Below, in pieces: positions 55,359 to 63,386 of a stretch of DNA of 64,000 bases. The position numbers and the translations under genes were made by a program. The notes below the pieces were generated by a model, which made no database searches, was not told the DNA's origin, and saw only the letters and a program-made list of their open reading frames with translations. Position 1 is the first letter of the stretch. The number at the start of each line of letters is the position of its first letter. Source of the stretch: Lysinibacillus fusiformis (GTDB taxonomy: Bacteria > Bacillota > Bacilli > Bacillales_A > Planococcaceae); contig NZ_CP041696.1 in assembly GCF_007362955.1 (NCBI RefSeq), forward strand, positions 4,092,001 to 4,156,000, in the 5' to 3' direction.

Positions 55359-56292
55359 TAAAGAAGTATTACTAGAAGTAAAAAACTTAAAGATTGTGTT
55401 CGGTAAATGCAAAAGTAAATTTGTAGCTATTGACGATGTCAGCTTTGAGATTTTTAAAGGTGAAACATTTGGATTAGTAGGGGAATCAGGCTCAGGGAAA
55501 ACAACTATTGGCCGTGCCATCATGCGTATTAATGAAGTAAACGAGGGACAGATTTTGTACCATGGAACGCCCATTAACGGCAAAATATCTAAAGACTGGG
55601 ATCGTGAAATTACGCAAAAAATCCAAATGATTTTCCAGGACCCGATGGCATCGCTTAATGAACGAGCAAAGGTAGATTATATTATCTCAGAAGGTCTCTT
55701 CAATACGAAAAACTTTACAAGTGAGGAAGACCGACAACTCAAGGTGCAAAAGGCACTATTGAATGTTGGCTTACTACCTGATTTTGCCTCTCGTTTTCCA
55801 CATGAATTTTCAGGCGGTCAGCGTCAACGCATTGGCATTGCACGTGCATTAGTGATGGAGCCAGAGTTTATCATTGCAGATGAACCGATTTCGGCCTTAG
55901 ACGTATCAATACGGGCACAAGTTTTAAATTTGCTGTCAAACTTACAACAGCAAAATAACTTAACGTATTTATTCATTGCACATGACTTATCCATCGTGCG
56001 CTTTATTACAGATCGTACAGCGGTTATTTATAAAGGCAATATCGTTGAATTAGCGGAAACAGAAACGTTATTTTCTAATCCCATCCATCCGTATACACGT
56101 GCACTATTATCCGCTGTACCGGAGCCAAATCCGTACAAGGAACGTGATAAGGTAGTTGAAATCTATGATCCCACGCAGCATCGCTATGACAAATATCCAC
56201 CTTCATTTGTGGAAATGGAGGAGGGCCATTTCGTCCTAGCAAATGAAGAGGAAATTGAAAATTACCGAACGACACGAAAAATGGGGGTTTGA
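55351..56292 (+). CDS. ykfD: Peptide importer ATPase DppF/YkfD
   Basis: 313-aa ATPase: Walker [10 protein letters not shown], signature F-S-G-G-Q-R-Q-R, Walker B I-I-A-D-E-P, switch I-A-H-D, and the short C-terminal extension of OppF-like proteins. The ATG at 55351 lies 10 nt after GGGAGG; a longer frame into dppD is rejected. Confidence 0.9.
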   Translation: MTNKEVLLEVKNLKIVFGKCKSKFVAIDDVSFEIFKGETFGLVGESGSGKTTIGRAIMRINEVNEGQILYHGTPINGKISKDWDREITQKIQMIFQDPMASLNERAKVDYIISEGLFNTKNFTSEEDRQLKVQKALLNVGLLPDFASRFPHEFSGGQRQRIGIARALVMEPEFIIADEPISALDVSIRAQVLNLLSNLQQQNNLTYLFIAHDLSIVRFITDRTAVIYKGNIVELAETETLFSNPIHPYTRALLSAVPEPNPYKERDKVVEIYDPTQHRYDKYPPSFVEMEEGHFVLANEEEIENYRTTRKMGV

Positions 56293-56295
56293 CCG

Positions 56296-57228
56296 ATGAA
56301 AATACCAAAAGCATTAAAAAAAGGCGACACAATTGCGCTAATTAGTGCCTCAGGTGCAACACCGCCTGGTAAATTGTTTCCAGCGATTGAAAGTGTGAAG
56401 AAGCTTGGTTTTAAAGTAGTCGTAGGGGAAACATGTCGGGCAAGACATGGCTACTTAGCAGGGTCAGATGAACTTCGTGCCTCTGAAGTCAACCAAATGT
56501 TCCGTGACCCTAGTATTGACGGCATTTTCTGTATTCGTGGCGGTTATGGTGCAACAAAAATTCTTCCATTCCTTGATTATGATATGATCCAAGCAAATCC
56601 TAAGGTATTTGCAGGTTATAGCGATGTGACAGCACTCCATATTGCGTTTAACCAAAAATGTGACTTTGTAACATACCATTCGCCGATGCCATCTACGGAA
56701 TTTATTCAATCGGATATGGATGATTATACATGGGATTGTTTTATCAACCGTGTAATAGCAACTGAACGTAGTGGGCTGCTACTTGAAAATCCACCAGCTC
56801 AGTCTATGACAACGCTAGTCACAGGAGAAGCTACTGGACAGCTGGTCGGAGGAAACTTAACATTAGTCACTGCATCACTTGGAACCCCTTATGAAATTGA
56901 GACACAGGGCAAGATTTTATTTTTAGAAGATATAGATGAAAACGAACAACGAATAGACCGCATGCTTACACAGTTAAAATTGGCTGGTAAGCTTGACGCA
57001 GTAGCAGGAATATTATTAGGCGCTTGGACAAATTGTGGTCCAGAAAACCCAGAGCAGCCAGATAATAGCTTATCGCTCCAAACTATTTTTAATGAAATTT
57101 TAGTGCCACTTAAAAAACCAATTGTCATGGATATTACTTGTGGTCACTGCTTACCAACGATGACACTACCATTAGGTCGGACAATTACCGTTAATGCAAA
57201 GACGCACATGATTAAAGTTGTAGGGTAG
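56296..57228 (+). CDS. ykfA: LD-carboxypeptidase (family S66)
   Basis: 310-aa serine peptidase of the LdcA/MccF family. Catalytic S109 in G-Y-S-D-V-T-A-L-H, Glu in F-L-E-D-I-D-E and His in C-G-H-C-L-P are visible, and R-G-G-Y-G near residue 82 helps form the oxyanion hole. It removes the terminal D-Ala from murein tetrapeptides in the cytoplasm. Starts 3 nt after ykfD. YkfA has the same neighbourhood in B. subtilis. Confidence 0.92.
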   Translation: MKIPKALKKGDTIALISASGATPPGKLFPAIESVKKLGFKVVVGETCRARHGYLAGSDELRASEVNQMFRDPSIDGIFCIRGGYGATKILPFLDYDMIQANPKVFAGYSDVTALHIAFNQKCDFVTYHSPMPSTEFIQSDMDDYTWDCFINRVIATERSGLLLENPPAQSMTTLVTGEATGQLVGGNLTLVTASLGTPYEIETQGKILFLEDIDENEQRIDRMLTQLKLAGKLDAVAGILLGAWTNCGPENPEQPDNSLSLQTIFNEILVPLKKPIVMDITCGHCLPTMTLPLGRTITVNAKTHMIKVVG

Positions 57229-57237
57229 GTGAAAATG

Positions 57238-58023
57238 ATGAAGCATATGATTCGGCAACTACTACAAGAAACTCCCTATAACGTGCATATGATTGTCAAA
57301 GATTTAAGGACAGATGAAACCTTCATCTGTGAGCGACCCGATGCTGTATTTTCTAGTGCAAGTCTCATAAAAGTCCCTATACTTTTGGCTGTGCTACATC
57401 ATGTACAATCCAATCAGGGATCGTTACATCAAGTGTTGACGATAACCCCGGAGGACTGGGTCGATTTTAGTGGTATCAGCGAACAACAATTAGTATCAAC
57501 TACCATTTATGAGTTACTGGTGTGGATGATTATTACTAGCGATAATACGGCAACCAATGTGCTGATTAACTATATTGGTATGGATGCATTGAATCGTTAT
57601 TTTCGTGAAATCGGTCTGACGCATACAATATTGCAGCGCAAGATGATGGACTTCGAACGGCTGGCAAATGGCGTTGATAATGTTACGACAACTCGAGATA
57701 TGGCCCATATTTTTACACATATTTATCGTCAAGATTTATTAATGCCATCGTTTAGTGCACTGGCAATTGATATCTTGAGTCGCCAGCGTGTCCACGATTT
57801 ACTCAGACGTTATCTAGTAGATGATGTCAGAATAGCCCATAAAACAGGGGGGCTTGATGCAGTTGATCATGATGTCGGCATTGTTTACGGCGATTCAAAA
57901 GATTATCTAATTGGTGTTTTTGTCACAGAAGTCACGAATAATCAAGATGCAAGGCAACTAATTGGTCGCATATCGAAGGTCGTTTATGAGTACCTGGTAC
58001 AACAGAAAGGGGCGTTAACATGA
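57238..58023 (+). CDS. Cytoplasmic serine hydrolase of class A beta-lactamase fold
   Basis: 261-aa protein with a full set of penicillin-recognising serine-enzyme motifs: S42-L-I-K45, S101-D102-N103, E140-x3-N144 (position of the class A deacylation Glu-Asn) and K202-T-G204. Unlike secreted beta-lactamases it has no signal peptide, and the first residues (M-K-H-M-I-R-Q-L-L) are not hydrophobic enough for export. Start chosen 6 nt after GGTAGGTG; ATG 57235 or GTG 57229 are alternatives. It sits between ykfA and ykfC with a 4-nt overlap, so a role on imported murein peptides is more likely than antibiotic resistance. The ykf cluster of B. subtilis has no such gene. Confidence 0.8.
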   Translation: MKHMIRQLLQETPYNVHMIVKDLRTDETFICERPDAVFSSASLIKVPILLAVLHHVQSNQGSLHQVLTITPEDWVDFSGISEQQLVSTTIYELLVWMIITSDNTATNVLINYIGMDALNRYFREIGLTHTILQRKMMDFERLANGVDNVTTTRDMAHIFTHIYRQDLLMPSFSALAIDILSRQRVHDLLRRYLVDDVRIAHKTGGLDAVDHDVGIVYGDSKDYLIGVFVTEVTNNQDARQLIGRISKVVYEYLVQQKGALT

Positions 58024-58838
58024 ATGCCATTGTCACGTCGATGATTGCTAATCTGTATGCAGAACCGAATGGAACATCTGAGCTAATTGATGAATTATTA
58101 TACGGAATGCCTGTGCAAATCATGGAAGAGTTAGATGATTATTGGGTGCGTATACAAACAACCTATCAGTATGAGGGCTATTGTAGAAAAGTGAATTTAC
58201 TGCTAGATAATGTGAAAACGAGTGCTTGGTGTCTTGAGGCATCGTATGTGATTCGTCAAAGTTTTGCAGATATTTTACAACATCCTCGCATTCAAAGCTC
58301 GAAATTAATGACACTTGTGAGAGGTTCAATCGTACGCTATTTACAAGAGGAAGAACTAGACTCAGAATGGGCTGTCATTCAATTAGCAACAGGAGAAAGG
58401 GGCTATTTACGTAAAAAATGGCTAAGTGAAAAAATTGCGGACAACAGCCTGTCAGAACAAGATTTTCGGGAAAACGTGGTGCAAACGGCACTTAGTTATT
58501 TAACAACACCCTACCGCTGGGGTGGAAAATCGCCACTGGGTATTGATTGCTCGGGACTATGTTCAATGGCGTATATGTTAAATGGGGTATTGATTTTTCG
58601 AGACGCCAAAATTATTGAGGGCTTTCCGATAAAGGAAATCGCGCTTGACCAAATGCAAAAAGGCGATTTATTGTACTTCCCAGGCCATGTCGCACTGTAT
58701 CTTGGTGACAGCCTGTATGTGCACTCATCACTTGACGGTAATGAAGTAACTATAAATAGCCTAAATGAGCAACACCCGCTTTACCGGAAAGACTTAGCGA
58801 CGACAATTACCGCGGTCGGGAGTTATTTCACGGATTAA
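58020..58838 (+). CDS. ykfC: NlpC/P60 endopeptidase, YkfC-like
   Basis: 272-aa gamma-D-glutamyl-L-diamino acid endopeptidase type: two SH3b-like domains (about 1-65 and 70-135) and a C-terminal NlpC/P60 domain with catalytic C177 in D-C-S-G-L, H223 in P-G-H-V-A-L-Y and H235. No signal peptide, so like B. subtilis YkfC it would cut L-Ala-gamma-D-Glu from the diamino acid of imported murein peptides, giving the substrate of YkfB. Last gene of the operon; no strong terminator, the repeat array starts 79 bp later. Confidence 0.92.
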   Translation: MNAIVTSMIANLYAEPNGTSELIDELLYGMPVQIMEELDDYWVRIQTTYQYEGYCRKVNLLLDNVKTSAWCLEASYVIRQSFADILQHPRIQSSKLMTLVRGSIVRYLQEEELDSEWAVIQLATGERGYLRKKWLSEKIADNSLSEQDFRENVVQTALSYLTTPYRWGGKSPLGIDCSGLCSMAYMLNGVLIFRDAKIIEGFPIKEIALDQMQKGDLLYFPGHVALYLGDSLYVHSSLDGNEVTINSLNEQHPLYRKDLATTITAVGSYFTD

Positions 58839-58917
58839 AAAGCTAACACCATGAATCTATCAATTTTTCGAAGCGGCCGTACGGGACTATACCTGTTCCC
58901 GAATATAAATATTAGGA

Positions 58918-59960
58918 ATTGGTTCAACTAACAATCAGTGGGGAAGAAGAAAACCCCCACTGATTGAAGTTTCACTTTATCCCGCATTAACGGTCAGTAA
59001 GCCGCCCACCTCAAGTTGAAAGATGAGAAAGATGAGAAAGATGAGAACCAGTTAGCTAGGTGGTCGAATAACTGACCGTAAAAGCCCGATTGGTTCAACT
59101 AACAATCAGAGGGGGAGAAGAAAACCCCCACTGATTGAAGTTTCACTTTATCCCGCATTAACGGTCAGTAAGCCGCCCACCTCAAGTTGAAAGATGAGAA
59201 AGATGAGAACCAGTTAGCTAGGTGGTCGAATAACTGACCGTAAAAGCCCGATTGGTTCAACTAACAATCAGTGGGGAAGAAGAAAACCCCCACTGATTGA
59301 AGTTTCACTTTATCCCGCATTAACGGTCAGTAAGCCGCCCACCTCAAGTTGAAAGATGAGAAAGATGAGAACCAGTTAGCTAGGTGGTCGAATAACTGAC
59401 CGTAAAAGCCCGATTGGTTCAACTAACAATCAGAGGGGGAGAAGAAAACCCCCACTGATTGAAGTTTCACTTTATCCCGCATTAACGGTCAGTAAGCCGC
59501 CCACCTCAAGTTGAAAGATGAGAAAGATGAGAAAGATGAGAACCAGTTAGCTAGGTGGTCGAATAACTGACCGTAAAAGCCCGATTGGTTCAACTAACAA
59601 TCAGTGGGGAAGAAGAAAACCCCACTGATTGAAGTTTCACTTTATCCCGCATTAACGGTCAGTAAGCCGCCCACCTCAAGTTGAAAGATGAGAAAGATGA
59701 GAACCAGTTAGCTAGGTGGTCGAATAACTGACCGTAAAAGCCCGATTGGTTCAACTAACAATCAGTGGGGAAGAAGAAAACCCCCACTGATTGAAGTTTC
59801 ACTTTATCCCGCATTAACGGTCAGTAAGCCGCCCACCTCAAGTTGAAAGATGAGAACCAGTTAGCTAGGTGGTCGAATAACTGACCGTAAAAGCCCGATT
59901 GGTTCAACTAACAATCAGTGGGGAAGAAGAAAACCCCCACTGATTGAAGTTTCACTTTAT
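58918..59960 (+). repeat. Tandem array of the two-hairpin element, six units plus a half
   Basis: Units start at 58918, 59089, 59251, 59413, 59584 and 59745, with a final half unit from 59898. Lengths are 171, 162, 162, 171, 161 and 153 bp. Each unit has hairpin B (AATCAGTGGGG / CCCCACTGATT) and hairpin A (ACGGTCAGT / ACTGACCGT, joined through CCACCT / AGGTGG inner arms). Units are almost identical, so the amplification is recent. Differences: the number of 9-nt AAAGATGAG repeats, GTGGGG versus GAGGGGG in the first arm, and one missing C. No coding potential and no spacers, so it is not CRISPR. Confidence 0.93.
59006..59047 (+). repeat. Variable 9-nt tandem repeat within the array units
   Basis: In the hairpin A linker the 9-mer AAAGATGAG is repeated three times in unit 1 (this interval) and unit 4, twice in units 2, 3 and (with one base lost elsewhere) 5, and once in unit 6. 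This explains the 171/162/153-bp length ladder. Confidence 0.85.
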
Positions 59961-60047
59961 AACGGCATCAAAGAGCTTCCTCATTTCAACCCAGAGCCTT
60001 ACACCTATCATATTTATAAGTCATCACTCTATGATTTTTACGCATAA
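59961..60047 (+). pseudogene. C-terminal remnant directly after the array
   Basis: A frame starting exactly where the last repeat half ends reads N-G-I-K-E-L-P-H-F-N-P-E-P-Y-T-Y-H-I-Y and stops at TAA, followed by a terminator (60069). It looks like the end of a real protein whose front was replaced by the repeat. Family not recognised. Confidence 0.4.
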
Positions 60048-60066
60048 AGTGAGTACTTTTGTTGAG

Positions 60067-60106
60067 CGAGATGCTTCTGTTAAAAAAAAGAGGCATCTTT
60101 TTTTTG
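60067..60106 (+). terminator. Rho-independent terminator
   Basis: AGATGC (60069-60074) pairs with GCATCT (60093-60098), with an A-rich loop and eight T residues after the stem. Confidence 0.65.
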
Positions 60107-60139
60107 TTGTCAAACCAAGCGTTTAATCCTTTATATAAC

Positions 60140-60330
60140 TTTTCCTTCAAAGGTATAATAATCTGCAATCAATTGTTCATCGTAAATGAATTTAGTAAGG
60201 TGCTTTTGCCTTTTCCCTCTTCTCCGATGATGCCGATTTTATTTCCCTGTTGGATACTTCAATAAAAATCCTGAATTAAAGTCCGACTATCTTTTGTCGT
60301 TGTGATTGTAACATTATGAATTTCATGCAT
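60140..60330 (-). pseudogene. ABC-F ATPase N-terminal remnant
   Basis: From ATG 60328-60330 the minus strand reads M-H-E-I-H-N-V-T-I-T-T-T-K-D-S-R-T-L-I-Q-D-F, an in-frame stop, then I-Q-Q-G-N-K-I-G-I-I-G-E-E-G-K-G-K-S-T-L-L, a Walker A of the ABC-F (translation factor, Msr-like) type. The frame then breaks and only about 60 codons remain. It is clearly inactive. Confidence 0.75.
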
Positions 60331-60516
60331 TCAAATTCCCTGTTTCTGTGTGCTGATTTTACTGTTCTTGCGGGTTGCCTGCGGAAAAGGCGCAGCATTT
60401 TTGTGCAATGTGAAGCTTTAATCAATCGATTTACAAATAGAATAGGTAAATAATAGAGCGTTAAAATATGATTTTTTTATGCTATAATTATGAATAAAAA
60501 ATTGGAGGTAATGTAT

Positions 60517-60876
60517 TTGGATCATGACTTAAAAGAATTATTACGTTCGGTTTTAAAAGAAGAATTGGAACCGGTAAATCAGCGTTTGGACGGAATGGAT
60601 AAGCGATTTGATGGCATGGAACAACGTTTGGACGGAATGGATAAGCGATTTGATGGCATGGAACAGCGTTTGGACGGCATAGATAGACGACTAGATAAAA
60701 TGGAGGTTGATGTTCAAGATATTAAACATGGACTAGATGAGCTGCAAAAAAATATTGTTGAAAACTTAGGGCAATTCACAGAAAAAATTGCACATCAAGT
60801 AGAAGATCGAACGGGTGCTTTAAATAAGCGCGTTTTTGAAGTAGAAACAGTGATTCAACGATTGACAAATCAATAA
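60517..60876 (+). CDS. Coiled-coil protein with 14-residue repeats
   Basis: 119-aa soluble protein, nearly all coiled coil. Residues 20-65 contain tandem 14-residue units (R-L-D-G-M-D-K-R-F-D-G-M-E-Q), two heptads each, encoded by near-identical 42-nt DNA repeats (about 60584-60690). The TTG at 60517 lies 6 nt after GGAGGT; an in-frame ATG nine codons earlier would contain this site. A TATAAT box lies at 60483-60488. Function unknown; similar repeat proteins are common and variable in Bacillales and phages. Confidence 0.7.
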   Translation: MDHDLKELLRSVLKEELEPVNQRLDGMDKRFDGMEQRLDGMDKRFDGMEQRLDGIDRRLDKMEVDVQDIKHGLDELQKNIVENLGQFTEKIAHQVEDRTGALNKRVFEVETVIQRLTNQ

Positions 60877-60890
60877 TCGTAATCTTTTAC

Positions 60891-60928
60891 TAGCTTTATG
60901 GAGAAGAATCTCTGTAAAGCCTTTTTTG
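60891..60928 (+). terminator. Terminator after the coiled-coil gene
   Basis: GCTTTATGGAGA pairs with TCTCTGTAAAGC, followed by TTTTTT. Confidence 0.8.
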
Positions 60929-60983
60929 TATGCTTCGTTAAAAAAGGAATACTACTTCTAACGACAGCATGCTATAAATGCGT

Positions 60984-61047
60984 ATAAAAAAATCTCCAAG
61001 CGCCAAAGGGGTTCTTCGCAGTCCCAAATGTGCATGGAGATTTTTTA
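60984..61047. terminator. Terminator of the glucosaminidase gene
   Basis: AAAAAATCTCC (60986-60996) pairs with GGAGATTTTTT (61036-61046); the loop contains further short stems. T run on the minus strand side. Confidence 0.75.
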
Positions 61048-61049
61048 TA

Positions 61050-61817
61050 TTAGTATTGATAGATATTTAACTGTTGACCTGCTTCTAATCGATCAGATCT
61101 AAGCTGATTCCATTGCTTGAGGGATGTCACATTCACATTATGGGCCTCTGCAATATGCATGAGTGAGTCACCGTCTGCAACCGTAATGGTTTTTTTGTTT
61201 TTGACGGGGCTGTCGTATTGTTGCAAGTCATATTTCGCAATAAGCAAATTAAGCTTTTCATTGTATTTTGAATCTGTCGCATAGGAACCTGTTAAAAATT
61301 TTGTTGCGTCCGCATAGGACTGTGTCTCGCTCTTAAAGACACCCGTATAAAAATCCTTGTTCCATGACACCCCATTGCGCAGTAACTTTACATAGTCTCT
61401 CATGGAGTCTGCATAGGAAGGATATTTTCGGAACTCAGCCATTACGGTAGACATATTACCAGAACCATCATCTTCAGAGGTTTCAAGTGTTACAGAGTCG
61501 TTTTGAAACTTGCCTTTCATACCAAATAAATTATTATTAGGTGCTGAACCTAGACCACTTTGCCCATTTTGGCTTTCTAATATAGCTTGCGCAATCATAA
61601 CAGAGGCGTATAAATCATTTTCTGCACCAAGTTTACGTGCAGTTTCGGCAATAGTGCCGATGAATTCCTCCGTAGTTGGCCCTTCTTCGACATATTCGGG
61701 CTCAGTTGTCTCTCTATTAAACATAGTATCAAACAGTTGTATAATCATGAAAATCGATATACCGATAACAGCTATGAATATCAGTATACCTTTCATCAAG
61801 TTTTTTAATAATTTCAT
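61050..61817 (-). CDS. Membrane-anchored glucosaminidase-family protein with LysM
   Basis: 255-aa protein: N-terminal membrane helix (about 9-28), mannosyl-glycoprotein endo-beta-N-acetylglucosaminidase/FlgJ-like domain (about 45-200, with A-I-L-E-S-Q-N-G-Q-S-G-L-G and N-N-L-F-G-M-K-G motifs including the catalytic-type Glu), and one C-terminal LysM domain (V-A-D-G-D-S-L-M-H-I-A). It should cut or bind peptidoglycan at the outer face. The chosen ATG (61815-61817) lacks a close ribosome binding site: the strong AAGGAGGG lies about 36 nt upstream, next to an ATG in another frame. Start therefore uncertain. Confidence 0.78.
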   Translation of the reverse strand: MKLLKNLMKGILIFIAVIGISIFMIIQLFDTMFNRETTEPEYVEEGPTTEEFIGTIAETARKLGAENDLYASVMIAQAILESQNGQSGLGSAPNNNLFGMKGKFQNDSVTLETSEDDGSGNMSTVMAEFRKYPSYADSMRDYVKLLRNGVSWNKDFYTGVFKSETQSYADATKFLTGSYATDSKYNEKLNLLIAKYDLQQYDSPVKNKKTITVADGDSLMHIAEAHNVNVTSLKQWNQLRSDRLEAGQQLNIYQY

Positions 61818-62090
61818 TGGTGATGATGTTGGTAGAAGACAACATCTCCCTCCTTCCTTTACAAGTGAGTACATTCTAAGGTGCTATATTTCTAATTATG
61901 GCAGAGCAGCAACATAAAATAAAGCCATCTATATTTTTTATAGTGTACGTAATTAATAGAACGAATTTATAACCAAATAGTTCCTAAATTTGCATACATA
62001 TAAATATATTTCTCACCTATTTTGTTAGAAATAGGGAAGATATTATTTGTAAGATTTGAGAACCCCCAGCTGTACAGGAAGACTAATAGT

Positions 62091-62131
62091 AAAGCCCGGG
62101 AACGTTGTTATACCAACATTTATGGGCTTTA
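62091..62131. terminator. AAAGCCC hairpin
   Basis: AAAGCCC (about 62092) and GGGCTTT (about 62125) form a 7-bp stem with an inner AACGTTGTTATACCAACATT partial stem. Weak evidence; no gene clearly ends here. Confidence 0.35.
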
Positions 62132-62201
62132 ATTTTGGTGGATTTTACACCTGAATGAACCGACAAAACGTCCTTTTTTACATTTAATAAATTTGTAAGG
62201 A

Positions 62202-62452
62202 ATGAGTAAGAAAAAAGAGATGATCGATTCGTACAATTAACATACAAAAGTATTTTTAACTTCCCATCATTAAGTGAACCGTTTTTAATTGTTCTTTCCA
62301 TCGTTTCGATTACGATTGGATTATGCTTGACTGTTTATGGTCTTGTAAAGCAAAAAAATCATAAAAAAAGTACGTTAGCAACATGTTGTATTGTTTTAGG
62401 CACGTTAATTATAATTACGCAAACAATCCAAATTGTTGCGAGATTGCTTTAG
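62202..62452 (+). pseudogene. Possible frameshifted two-helix membrane protein
   Basis: ATG 62202 opens M-S-K-K-K-E-M-I-D-S-Y-N then stops. In another frame the sequence goes on as a membrane-protein-like stretch (F-L-I-V-L-S-I-V-S-I-T-I-G-L-C-L and L-A-T-C-C-I-V-L-G-T-L-I-I-I) to TAG 62450-62452, which has no start codon of its own. A one-base change near 62235 would join them. It lies 16 bp before the next small membrane protein, perhaps as its operon partner. Confidence 0.4.
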
Positions 62453-62468
62453 AAAAGGAGATATGTAA

Positions 62469-62708
62469 ATGTACCAGTTTGTTAAAAAAATAGATAAATC
62501 ATTTGATAAAGTAAATAAATTTCTCGGCGTATCCATTCAGCGCCCCCATCCTAGTCAAAAGACAATACGAATAGGTTCAATAATCGGAACAGTGTTAGGA
62601 ATAATTGTATTAATTTTCGGTCTTATCGGAGGGTTTAAATGGAGTGCAATAGGTGGGATATTAATTGTTTTATCAAATTTAGCTAATCTACTGTCACCAA
62701 AAAAATGA
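62469..62708 (+). CDS. Small membrane protein of unknown function
   Basis: 79-aa protein: amphipathic, Lys-rich N-terminal 30 residues, then two closely spaced membrane segments (about 36-53 and 57-72). AAGGAGAT lies before ATG 62469. No family recognised. A repeat-element copy follows 17 bp after the stop. Confidence 0.6.
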   Translation: MYQFVKKIDKSFDKVNKFLGVSIQRPHPSQKTIRIGSIIGTVLGIIVLIFGLIGGFKWSAIGGILIVLSNLANLLSPKK

Positions 62709-62725
62709 AAGTACATCTCTTGTAT

Positions 62726-62839
62726 TTATCCCGTATTAACGGTCAGTAAGACACCACCTCAAGTGGAAAGATGAGTACGAGTCAACTAGTTGGGCGATCA
62801 ACGGACCGTAATAGCCCGATTGATTCAACTAACAATTAT
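62726..62839 (+). repeat. Truncated two-hairpin element (hairpin A)
   Basis: It starts TTATCCCGTATTAACGGTCAGT, keeps the linker with one AAAGATGAG and the second arm with one change (ACGGACCGT), and breaks off in CAACTAACAATTATC, so hairpin B is lost. The rest of the spacer to 62966 shows nothing clear. Confidence 0.8.
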
Positions 62840-62965
62840 CTTGACTGATAACAGCAACAAGGTCAGGCTTATTAAAGAGCGCTAAAAGCACGGTGCACTG
62901 TAACTAAATTATATAGATGCAAAAAAACATGAGATTTGTGTTTAACAAACTTATTAGATAGAAGA

Positions 62966-63006
62966 CAAAAGGTTTCGGGAATGCTCAGTATCCCTGAAAC
63001 CTTTTG
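62966..63006. terminator. Bidirectional hairpin at the end of the 44-aa ORF
   Basis: AAAAGGTTTC-x-GGGA (62967-62980) pairs with TCCC-x-GAAACCTTTT (62991-63005). It overlaps the stop of the minus-strand small ORF. Confidence 0.75.
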
Positions 63007-63119
63007 ATTTTTTCTGTGGCTTTTTGTTCAAAACGGGGCACTAAGGAATCTCGTGACCCTTGATAAATCGTCGCCATGTTAAATTGGTCGCGTTCATTTT
63101 GTAAGTTTTTCGGCATCAT
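62985..63119 (-). CDS. Small protein of unknown function (44 aa)
   Basis: Starts at ATG 63117-63119, 9 nt after AAGGAG; GTG or a second ATG next to it are alternatives. Charged, helical-looking (M-M-P-K-N-L-Q-N-E-R-D-Q-F-N, ends I-K-R-F-Q-G-Y). The stop codon lies in the terminator stem, as in many short Bacillales genes. No family recognised. Confidence 0.5.
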   Translation of the reverse strand: MMPKNLQNERDQFNMATIYQGSRDSLVPRFEQKATEKIKRFQGY

Positions 63120-63311
63120 CACACAACACTCCTTGATTCCGTATAAAGAGTAAAAGTTGCGATGTAGGCAAGCGAGCCAGCTAGACTCCACACGAAGGAG
63201 TGACGAAGGAAGCGGCTAGCTGGTTCGTCCGCGAAAAGCGAATGGCCTTTTCTTGATCTGCTTATTATGGCTTGTAAATGTTTCGTGTTTTTGTATTCGA
63301 TAAAATTAAGC

Positions 63312-63340
63312 TTGCAAAATAATTACAATATGTGTATATT
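63312..63340 (+). promoter_or_regulatory. Promoter of the GntR-ABC operon
   Basis: -35 TTGCAA (63312-63317), 17-bp spacer, -10 TATATT (63335-63340). The downstream palindrome overlaps the -10 box. Confidence 0.6.
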
Positions 63341-63363
63341 GTGTATAAAGTATATATACAATA
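63337..63363. promoter_or_regulatory. Palindromic operator of the GntR-ABC operon
   Basis: TATTGTGTATA and TATATACAATA form an inverted repeat (10 of 11 positions) over the -10 box and start region, typical of autoregulated YtrA-type operons. Confidence 0.65.
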
Positions 63364-63386
63364 TTATTTCGCGAAGAGGTATTTGC

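Noticed and set aside
57238..58023. Calling the serine hydrolase a beta-lactam resistance gene
   Set aside because: No signal peptide and tight coupling with murein-peptide enzymes; resistance would need export.
58918..59960. Tandem array as a CRISPR locus
   Set aside because: Whole units repeat; there are no unique spacers between short identical repeats and no cas genes in the window.
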